14,443 nt of DNA from assembly GCA_000310025.1 (NCBI GenBank), contig FN649733.1:1768979-1783421 (forward strand). Reading direction: 5' to 3'. The stretch comes from Ectocarpus siliculosus (Eukaryota > Sar > Phaeophyceae > Ectocarpales > Ectocarpaceae). The position numbers and the translations under genes were made by a program. This document shows positions 1-7,372 of this stretch, one piece after another. The number at the start of each line of letters is the position of its first letter. Positions within the stretch are counted from its first letter, which is position 1. The notes under the pieces are model-generated. The model worked only from the letters and a program-made list of their open reading frames with translations, was not told where the DNA came from and made no database searches.

Positions 1-2
1 GG

Positions 3-975
3 CTACCTCCACCTCTGCACGGCACAATCGGTGCCCTAGGCAAGTCTCACCCCGAAGATTTGTTTGGTAGGAAAGGAGTGACGATTGGAGTTGAGTCTGC
101 TGCGTCTGCTTCGTCTTTGCTGAGTGTGGAATCTAGTGAGGGGCCGCCTGGTAGCGAGAGATGGGTAGCTGATTCAGGTGCAAGCAAGAGTTTTACCAAC
201 AGTAGCCTACACATACGACCTGCAGGAGATCCCCGCAAATAGGAAGTATGTCGTCGTAGGTGGTGGTCGACTGCTAGAAGTGCAAGCTATCGGTAGCATC
301 AACCTTAGCTTCTTTCAGGAGGATGAGAATGGCGAACAAACGACGATGTGTGTGAAGCTGACAGACGTATCTGTAGTGGAAAGCCTGAATTTCAACCTGT
401 TCTCCACGCATGCTGTTTCCCTCAAGCAACAAATCCTTCAAGACGAGCGTGGTGCGACTTTACAAAATGGACTGCTGTTTGCTAAAGAGGAGAAAGCGTC
501 TGCCGCTTATGCTATGCGGTTGCCTTACGACTCATCTGCGATTGTAGTAGACTCTGCTGCTTTGCCCGCATTCGTGAATGCCCCCCATTCGTGTTCCCCT
601 TCCCCCAGCGGGGGCTCCGCGAAATCATTGGTGTCAGTGTTGCGTTCTCCTCCCGCTGGCTCTGCTAGCGTAGTACCTTCGAGTGAGAGTGCCATACCCG
701 CTGGTCCCACCAGCGTAGTACCTTCGACTGATAGCGTCACGCCCACTGGTCCCACCAGTGTAGTACCTGCGAGTGAGAGCGTCCCGCCCGCCGGCTCTAC
801 CGGCGTAGTACCTTCTTCGGCGTCCGAGTTTGTGTGTGTGGGTACTTTTCCGGGTATGGATCTTGGAGATACGAGTGTGCTCACCGACGAGCAGCTCATG
901 GATGGCTATGATGGCACCACGTATCAAGAGTTTTTCCCCGCGTTTATCCCTGAGACTGATGCTGCGCGTGTGGCT
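3..975 (+). pseudogene. copia pol: end of gag region and aspartic protease, frameshifted, plus Ser/Pro linker
   Basis: Protease of the polyprotein, which would cut Gag-Pol into its mature parts. The frame starting at position 3 is open from the window edge to a stop at 240-242 and carries the RWVADSGAS active-site block (about 159-185), whose D-S-G triad is the retroviral-type catalytic motif. The rest of the domain (YVVVGGG, LNFNLFSTHAV and similar blocks) is in the next frame, read from about 205 to the stop at 1105-1107. A one-base shift at about 201-206 therefore separates the catalytic Asp from the flap region. From about 560 the sequence becomes a low-complexity Ser/Pro/Gly/Val linker. 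Frame continuity with the integrase is lost again near 960-985, where the reading returns to the first frame. Confidence 0.9.
652..831 (+). repeat. 45-bp tandem repeat, 4 copies (15-residue unit)
   Basis: Units start at 652, 697, 742 and 787. Each encodes a 15-residue unit of the form P-A/T-G-P/S-x-S/G-V-V-P-x-x-x-S-x-x, and the central GTAGTACCT is unchanged in all four copies. The last unit drifts at its 3' end. The period is a multiple of three, so the repeat was probably expanded while the frame was still translated. It lies in the variable linker between protease and the GAG-pre-integrase domain. Confidence 0.9.
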
Positions 976-2080
976 GTGTTTTGGATGGTATTGATGGGAG
1001 TGCTGATTTTGAATTGGGTGCGGCCGCGCTTGGCCCTGGTGCGTCTCCCTTTGCTCTTGGTTCAACCGATCAGTCCGTGGACATCAACCGCTTCCACTGT
1101 TCCCTAGCACACACTTGTGAACCGCTTTCGAGAGAAACTGCTCGGCAGAGGGGCATCACTCTCACAGGCGAGCTGGAACCGTGCACGGACTGCATGAAGG
1201 CGAAGGGCAGGCGAGCGTCGGTGCCGCGGGGGCCGGGAGCGCGGGCGTCCAAGCCACTCGGGCGTGTTCACCTGGACTTGTGTGGACCGCTGGTACCTTC
1301 CCTGGGCGGCAACCTACCTCTACCTGTTCGTCGCCGTCGACAGCGCCTCGCGGTGGAACAAGGTCTACGGTCTCCGGCGGAAGTCCGACGCGCTGGCGGC
1401 AACGAAAAGGCTGCTGGCGGACGTGGGGCGGTACGACCTCGGGCGCATCGAGTGTTTCCGCGTCGACAACGGCACCGAGTGGACCCGTGGCGACTTCCGG
1501 CAATTCTGCGACGACAACGGCATCGGCGTCGAGTTCACCCCGCCTGGCACTCCGAAGTACAACGGCGTCGTCGAGAGCGCCATCTGGCGGATTATGAAGG
1601 CCGGCATGGCCGCCCGCCGCAGCGCTGGCCGTGTGTTCAACGTCGACTTCGCCTCCATCCCCGGCCTCGACCAGCGCGGTGACCGTCTTTGGATGGAATC
1701 AGCGAAGTGGGCCGCCGACGCTCTCAACCAGTCGGCGACCAAGGCCAACCCCGGGCGATGCTCGCCGCACGAGATGTTCACCGGCGAGCAGGGGCCGTTC
1801 CGCGTGCTGCCGTTCTTCCAGCCCGGCTTCATGCGTGAGGATCGCCGCACCACCGACCAGGCCACCCTCTGCTACTACCTGAACGGCGGGGACAACCACC
1901 CGAGCGGCACCGTCAAGGTCCTCAAGGCGTCTACCGGCCGCGTCGTCTACACCAACAACGTGTCGTGGGTGACGTCGGCGCCAGCCGGCGAGGGGGGTTC
2001 CGCTGGTATCACCGCTGCGCCGACGCACCCCCCGTTCACGCCGCCGGTCGTCTCGATCAACTTTGGCCCAGTCCCGACGC
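976..2080 (+). pseudogene. copia pol: GAG-pre-integrase zinc motif and integrase core, frameshifted
   Basis: Integrase inserts the cDNA copy into the genome. The zinc-binding part has His codons at 1095 and 1110 and Cys codons at 1182 and 1191, read in the frame of position 981. The first catalytic Asp is at 1275-1277 in HLDLCGP. One extra base at about 1311-1315 shifts reading to the frame that holds YLYLFVAVD, the second Asp (1465-1467, in VDNGTEW) and the Glu (1573-1575, in NGVVE). The Asp-Glu spacing is exactly 35 residues, the classic D,D-35-E. All three catalytic residues are present but not in one frame. From about 1190 the third codon positions are strongly G/C-biased, unlike the protease before and the reverse transcriptase after. 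Confidence 0.93.
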
Positions 2081-2091
2081 CTTCGACCGCC

Positions 2092-2235
2092 GCCACGCCG
2101 CCGCCAACGCCCACGCCGTCGCCCGCTCCAGCTCCCGCGCCCGCTCCAAAGCCTCCGATCGTCGCCACGCCGCCGCCAGCGCCCACGCCGTCGTCCGCTC
2201 CAGCTCCCGCTCCAGCTCCGCCTTCTGCCGCCTCG
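2092..2235 (+). repeat. 72-bp tandem duplication in Pro/Ala-rich linker
   Basis: Two adjacent units at 2092-2163 and 2164-2235 share nearly the same bases; each begins GCCACGCCGCCGCCA and encodes a 24-residue Pro/Ala/Thr-rich unit starting ATPPP. The duplication keeps the frame. It lies between the integrase core and the reverse transcriptase, where copia polyproteins are usually variable in length. Confidence 0.88.
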
Positions 2236-2659
2236 ACATCACCGTCAGCGACTCCCGATCCAGCCCAGCCGCCTCCGCCGGACCACGCAATGCCCCCGCT
2301 TACGGCTCACGCCATGCGGCAGCTTCGCGCGGGTAAGAAGGCCGAGGGTATGACAGACCCGCGGCTGCCGAGCCGCACAAGATCGGGGACCAGGCACAGC
2401 ACAGGTCTCATCTCGATGCTAGACAAGAACACTCTGGTGTCGATGTTGGAGACTCGAAGCGCGGTGGACGAGGAGCGCAGGAAGCCGGGGGGAGCGGGGG
2501 GAGGAGAGCAGGCGGGAGCACTCGCAGCGGTCGACCCGGGGGCTGGAGGAGCTGGCTTCCCACATGCATTTGCCACGCTTCTCGCCAACCGGGAAGACAT
2601 TGACGCCATGCTGCGAGACCAGCGCCCACCGGAGCAACGCCCTGACTTTCCGCACTGCC

Positions 2660-3600
2660 AGGCTAGCGACCTTCGTGTTCCAAAGAGCTACAACGAGGCC
2701 ATGGCGCCGGAGCACCGACACCTCTGGAGCGACTCCATGCAAAGGGAGTTTTACGGCTTGTTGGAAGCGGGGACTTTTACTCCGGCAAAGTAGCAATTAG
2801 TGGAGAATGCAATTAACGCTAAGTGGGTAATCGATTAGAAGGCAGATGAGTTTGGGTGGCCCACTAAGGTTAAGTCGAGACTTGTAGCGAGAGGTGATAT
2901 GCAGAGAGAGTACATTGACTTTGGAGAGTTGTACGCGCCTACCGTTTCTGTTTCGTGTGTTAGGATGTTGGCTGCTTTGGCGAGCGAGTTAAACCTCGAC
3001 CTGTGTCATTTCGATATTGAGCAAGCTTTTGTGCGTTCGGAGTTGGAGGAAGACGTGTACATGCGCCTACCGCAAGGATGTGGAGCTCTATCTGGAATGA
3101 TTGTAAAATAATGCAAGAGTCTCTATGGCTTGAGGCAGGCATCTAGGCAGTGGCATGCAATGTTAAAGAGGTGTTTGATAGCTCTGGGATTTGAGCAGTG
3201 TTTGGCCGATGCTCGTGTGTTTCGATTGATTGAGGATGGGTGTGTTGTTTTGATCTTGGTAGTACATGTAGATGATATTTTTGCTGTGGGAGAGAGGGAG
3301 AGATGTGACAAGTTTGGCGCTGACCTCAACAAGTCTGTGCCGGTGAAGAACCTGGGAGAGTTGAGATGGTATTCTGGCTGCTTTTACGAGAGGAACAAGG
3401 ATACTGGTAAGTTGACGATTTCTCAGCAGACTTTCACGGATGAGCTAGCAGCAGAGTATGGAATAGTCGGGGGTAAGAGCGTTCCGATGTCTTCGGGAGT
3501 GAAGCTTTCTGATTTTGATGCGGATGAGGTAGAGACAGACTTTCCGTTTCGTGAGCTAGTCGGATCTTTAATGTGGCTGGCGACTCAGACTAGACCAGAC
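2660..3600 (+). pseudogene. copia pol: reverse transcriptase, three in-frame stops
   Basis: RNA-dependent DNA polymerase domain. The blocks occur in the expected copia order: SYNEAM near 2688, AKWV near 2818, SRLVARGD near 2875, the first catalytic Asp in HFDIEQAF near 3007-3030, EEDVYMRLPQG near 3046, SLYGLRQA near 3118 and the VDD catalytic pair at 3268-3276. One frame runs through the whole domain but is interrupted by TAG at 2791-2793, TAG at 2836-2838 and TAA at 3109-3111. The residue before VDD is His, where copia elements usually have Tyr (YVDD); whether this is decay or a lineage variant cannot be told from one copy. Third codon positions here are far less GC-rich than in the preceding integrase. 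Confidence 0.95.
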
Positions 3601-3729
3601 ATTGCGAATGCTGTAAGGGCAGTAGCGAGGTATTGCGCATCTCCGAAGCAGGTCCACTGGGATGCAGCGATAGGTATTTTAGGGTATGCGAGGAGGACGA
3701 GTCACTTGGGTATTTCATTTCAGAGAGGT

Positions 3730-4219
3730 ACGGTAGAGGGATTCAGCTTGCAGGGGTACGCTGATGCGGACTTTGCAAGCAAGGCAGCAGACCATAGGTC
3801 GGTATCAGGGGGGATCGTGACGTGTGGAGGAGGCGCCGTGTCTTGGTTTTCCAGAACGCAAAAGTGCGTTACGCTTTCGACGACAGAAGCAGAGTACGTC
3901 GCGCTTGGTGATGTAGTGAAGGAGGTTTCGTTTTTGAGGCAGGTTTGGCGTTGGTTTCATGCTGCCACAGGTTGGCATGCCGTGCATCGCAATATTCGAG
4001 GACAACCAGGGGGCGATTCAACTAGCGCAGAACCCCATCTCGAACTCCAACTCGAAGCACATAGATGTAAGGCAACATTTTCTCCGGGAACTGGTAGAGA
4101 GGAAGGAAATTTCGGTAATCCACGTGCCGTCACCCTACCAGCGTGCAGACTTTCTCACGAAGAGTTTGTCGAAGGATGCTTTTGAGTCTCACCGTGATTT
4201 TGTGATGAATTCGGCATGA
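3730..4219 (+). pseudogene. copia pol: RNase H, frameshifted near its middle
   Basis: RNase H removes the RNA strand of the RNA-DNA hybrid. The first half, with YADADFASK and LSTTEAEYVAL, is in the reverse transcriptase frame. Near 3953-3962 the reading must move forward one base to the frame that holds IAIFEDNQGAIQLAQNP, SKHIDVRQHF and HVPSPYQRADFLTK, and ends at the TGA at 4217-4219. These are the normal C-terminal copia RNase H blocks, so the domain is complete in content but broken in frame. The old frame runs on as unrelated sequence to 4185. Confidence 0.94.
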
Positions 4220-4428
4220 GTGTTCATTGTGTGTCTGATTAGTTTATTTTGGTTTTGTTTGGTTTTCAGCGCCAAGTATTCGTTACGGGCGATGGCATAT
4301 TTGTTTCTTTGAATTGTTTTTCTCTCTCATATTTTGGCATGATCTTGATGGCATATTATTCTGGAAAAACGTCTTTTGGTTGAGATATCAGATGTTAGCG
4401 AAGTTTTCAGTGAGAAACTGTTGCGAGC
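4220..4428 (+). other. retrotransposon 3' untranslated spacer
   Basis: About 210 bases between the pol stop and the polypurine tract, T-rich and without coding signals. It contains repeated T-runs, and the phrase GATGGCATAT occurs twice (near 4292 and 4348). This position and length are normal for a copia element. Confidence 0.7.
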
Positions 4429-4436
4429 AGGGGGGA
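4429..4436 (+). other. polypurine tract (plus-strand primer site)
   Basis: AGGGGGGA lies directly against the TG that opens the 3' LTR. In LTR elements this tract resists RNase H and primes plus-strand DNA synthesis. The adjacency fixes the LTR start. Confidence 0.85.
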
Positions 4437-4686
4437 TGTTAGATATACTCGCAGCAGTATCTGGTCGTGAGGATCCCAGGGGGATACGTGTTGGGAGTTT
4501 CGTGTGTTGTGGGGTACCACCGATGCAGTCACGGGGACCCTTTTGGCGTGGCCGATGTGATGAGGCTCGCGTGCGTGCAGCCCGCTTCCTCTCTCTCCAC
4601 CGCTACCGCCGTTGATCTCTCTAATCAAGTTTCCTTCTCGAACGCTTACTCCAACGCCACCTCAATCTCTCTCTCTCGGCCTAACA
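4437..4686 (+). repeat. 3' LTR, 250 bp
   Basis: It begins TGTTAG immediately after the polypurine tract and ends CTAACA, a perfect 6-bp terminal inverted repeat of the TG...CA type. The second half is rich in CT dinucleotides (about 4585-4680). The five bases after the end, CGGCC, would be the target-site duplication, but the 5' partner is outside the window. No second LTR copy is available here to confirm the right end, so that boundary rests on the terminal inverted repeat alone. Confidence 0.82.
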
Positions 4687-5762
4687 CGGCCGACTACCCA
4701 GTGCCCCAAGTAACGCCCAGCACGGGCTTGCTGCACCCCAGCGTAGTTTACCTTTCATTATCGCTGCTGCTGCTGCTGTACATGACACTACCGACGGGTG
4801 GGGCGCCGCCAAAAAAAACACCACCTCTCCCCTCCCGAAATAGTACCTCTCTCTCAGACAACCCTTGGGGACAAACGCCTCTCCTCCAAAACATTCAAAT
4901 TTCTCCAGACTACATTATTATTAGCGACCCGCGAATAAGAAACGTCAAAATGTGGTCGAGGCTCAATTTCTCATTTCGTCACCACCGTCGACCATGTGTT
5001 AATAGAGAAGCATAGAATGTAGGGACTCTAGTTAGCCTGTAAGAGGATCCGTTCCATAGATGAACTGCTGCCTCTTGCCTCGCATAGCGCTTTGGATTTA
5101 CATACACAACGGTCAAACTGCTGTATGTAGTAGTCTTTGGTGAGGTGTCACAACCATTTTGTACTTTGATCGTGCATGTAAATTTCCTTTCGAATCGATA
5201 GTCATCGTGTCGTTTCCCCGAGGGCAACGCTCGCAATTTTCCCCCTTCGCGAATGTTGCATTATTTTTTCCGTGACCAACACTCTCAGCCACCATGCTGA
5301 CTTCAGGCTGATCCTCTCTAAATGACAGTTGGGTACACCCTTTGCACGCAGCTTGGTTGCTTTACTTGCACAATTAATTGTGGGTATACTACTGGGCTGG
5401 ATCTTTAGACTATGCCTGGAAAAAAGCACTACGTACGTACCAGGAGTAGACGAAGCCTGTGCCTGTAGCCTTGATCGATCGTAGCGGCTGGACACTTGTT
5501 GCTGTAAGTAGTTGTCTTCACATCAAAACCGTTCCGGTTTCCGCTCAGCACGTTCTAATGTCCGCACTGGTCCAACTGACGTGCACGCCTTCTGTGGTCA
5601 CAAGCCAACCGCCCCCAAAGGGGGGTACGGGGGTACCACCTGTCTGTAAAAAAAAAAAAAGGACCCCAGAAGACCCTCCAAGGCGCGATTTGTTTTCTAC
5701 CCAAACGAAAAAGAAACCCACCAAGGAAATCCAACCGGGATGCAGACGGTCGACCCCGCCCG

Positions 5763-5829
5763 GTGAAAAGGGATGAAAGAACGAAAGACAGAGAAAGAAA
5801 GAAAGAGAGAAAGACAAAGGAAAAATGGA
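5763..5829 (+). repeat. purine-rich (GAAA/GAGA) low-complexity tract
   Basis: Nearly uninterrupted A/G sequence built from GAAA, GAGA and AAAGA units. The open frames that cross it on either strand are low-complexity translations, not genes. Confidence 0.85.
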
Positions 5830-6420
5830 AGATGCTGTATGCATACAATGTTTGCTCCTCACAGACTTTTTACCACGCATGCCGACGGCTTCCTCCGCGC
5901 CTGCTTGCCACAACCCCTCTCCCCCGCCCCACTTGCCCCCTCCTCTCAGCATGATCACCAACCCTCCAGCAGCTTGGGCAGCACGAATCGCGGCGGCGAC
6001 AAACCCCCAGCCCCCGTCCCTTCATACCACGCTCCCCCTAAAGGCCAACCCTCTAACAGAAAAGGCACCACTCGAAAGAACAGAACGGGTTGCATCTCTC
6101 AAACGACCGCTCGACCGCAGCTCCTCCCCAAGCGTCTGTTCCTGTTTACATCATGAACACGGTGTTTGTTGGATAGGGAAACAGAACCTTCTTCACAGGT
6201 ACAGCCACAGCCAAGCAAAGGAACCATCGAAAAGCAAAACAAATATCAACAAACGGTTGATCCTCAGTGGACTCACGGCGGCTCTTTCTGTGGGAATGCC
6301 GTACTGAGATTCGTACCACACGGCACGGAACACGGCAGGGAGAAAAAAATGAGGCTTGGAGATTGCAGCTGCACTTCCGATGAGTGAGGTAGAGCGAACT
6401 CGATTGGGCCCATGGAGTAT

Positions 6421-6442
6421 GTTGTTGTTGTTGTTGTTGTTG
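6421..6442 (+). repeat. (GTT)n microsatellite at the end of a minus-strand repeat tail
   Basis: Seven GTT units followed directly by GTCTTCACATTAAAAA. On the minus strand this reads TTTTTAATGTGAAGAC(AAC)n, the same junction seen on the plus strand at 8272-8313 and 9164-9190. It is therefore probably the 3' end of a dispersed element rather than an isolated microsatellite. Confidence 0.8.
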
Positions 6443-7267
6443 TCTTCACATTAAAAATGACTACTGTAATTGGTGTGCAACCTTTTTCGTGGTTACGAGA
6501 AACCTGAACGAGCGCATGTCTGCTGGTGCTACCATCCTTCCAGTACATACAGCAGTAGCGTTCACATCAAGGCCTGCTGGGAAGTAATGTGCAAACACAC
6601 ACGGCGCCGTACACTTCTCAGAGTGAAAATGGAAGTGTTTCTTCACCCTTGACATCGTTGGTGCCTCAGACGCAAATAAACGTACTGCACTAGGGGATGC
6701 CATCCTTTCTCTTGCCAACGGCGTGTACAGTACACCGCTATTCCGACGTTGCCCTGGTTTCACCGCTGAATTCCCTCTGTGAATCGATAAATAAACCGTT
6801 CAGAGTACGGTAGACAGACGCGGTTCAGACCGCCAACGAAAGAGGCGGGGTAACGCATAATAATGACGTCGTCGTATCCGCCGGAAACAAGAAAAAATAA
6901 CATTGACAGCGAGGCAACGTAACGAACAGGCACCACGGGGTTTTCACAGCAAGCAAGCGTGGTCAGCAACTACACAATAGTGGGATGAAGACACAGCAAC
7001 CAGTCACAAACCTCGCGACATCCACCCGAAAGAATAGTTCGGGCCGCGTCCTACTGATGTATCCTTGCACGGGTCGTTATTGTTCATAACCAACGATCAC
7101 CCCCCAACGAAACCCACCCAAAGGTCTACCTCTTCGGGCCTGGTAGTCTGTACCGGTGAACCGCGTGTGGAGCCGTGTGGTATCGCCAGCGCAGAAGTCG
7201 AGTGCGCTTCCTTCAGAGCGACGGTTACACTGCGATATCTTTTTACGGGGGCCAAGAAAGAGATCCA

Positions 7268-7372
7268 ATGTCGTTGTCGCTGCTGCTGCTGCCACTGCTC
7301 TTCTTAGGCTGTTCGTCTTTCTACGGTCAGTGTGCCACCATATCGATCACTCCAGGAGGCACCGCATTTCAG
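7268..7372 (+). other. exon 1: start codon and signal peptide
   Basis: Encodes residues 1-35. Met-Ser is followed by a Leu-rich hydrophobic stretch (residues 3-13), a small and polar region, and the first mature residues ISITPGGTAFQ. Signal cleavage is likely near residues 20-23. The Leu run is partly encoded by CTG repeats, so it may vary in length between alleles. The exon ends in phase 0 at CAG before GTACAG. Confidence 0.85.

Larger units (their letters stand above)
1..4686 (+). mobile_element. Ty1/copia LTR retrotransposon, 5'-truncated by the window edge, non-functional
   Basis: The order protease, integrase, reverse transcriptase, RNase H, polypurine tract and LTR is diagnostic of the copia (Pseudoviridae-type) lineage; gypsy elements place integrase last. 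Family signatures visible are DSGAS (protease), HLDLCGP plus VDNGTEW and NGVVE (integrase D,D-35-E), the LVARGD, SLYGLRQA and HVDD blocks (reverse transcriptase) and TTEAEYVAL and EDNQGA (RNase H). The coding frame is broken by single-base-type shifts near 201-206, 960-985, 1311-1315 and 3953-3962, and by in-frame stops at 2791, 2836 and 3109. The 5' LTR, primer-binding site and most of gag lie outside the window, so target-site duplication and LTR-LTR age cannot be assessed. Confidence 0.96.
4687..7267. other. intergenic stretch without a recognisable gene
   Basis: About 2.6 kb between the retrotransposon and the beta-helix gene. All open frames here are short, overlap on both strands, and show no domain, signal peptide or clear splice-joined continuity. 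It holds a CTG run near 4762, an A-run at about 5647-5659, a purine-rich tract at 5763-5829, a (GTT)n run at 6421-6442, and two minus-strand tail motifs of a dispersed repeat (near 5515 and 6440). The promoter and 5' UTR of the downstream gene must lie at its right end, but no convincing TATA or initiator element stands out. Confidence 0.6.

Noticed and set aside
525-1065. Minus-strand frames opposite the protease linker
   Set aside because: They are shadows of the 45-bp repeats on the coding strand.
1365-1865. 166-codon minus-strand frame opposite the integrase
   Set aside because: It is a shadow of the GC-rich integrase sequence, which carries clear catalytic motifs on the plus strand.
5640-5829. 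CRISPR-like or other ordered array in the A-rich and purine-rich region
   Set aside because: There are no regularly spaced repeats with unique spacers, only low-complexity sequence.
5545-5961. 138-codon open frame on the minus strand
   Set aside because: It is largely a translation of the purine-rich tract and the A-run and shows no domain.
6461-6763. 100-codon minus-strand frame upstream of the beta-helix gene
   Set aside because: No recognisable motif, no signal peptide, and overlapping frames on the other strand are of similar quality.
7175-7267. Earlier in-frame ATG of the beta-helix gene
   Set aside because: It would put 31 mostly polar and charged residues before the signal peptide; the start at 7268 is more credible.
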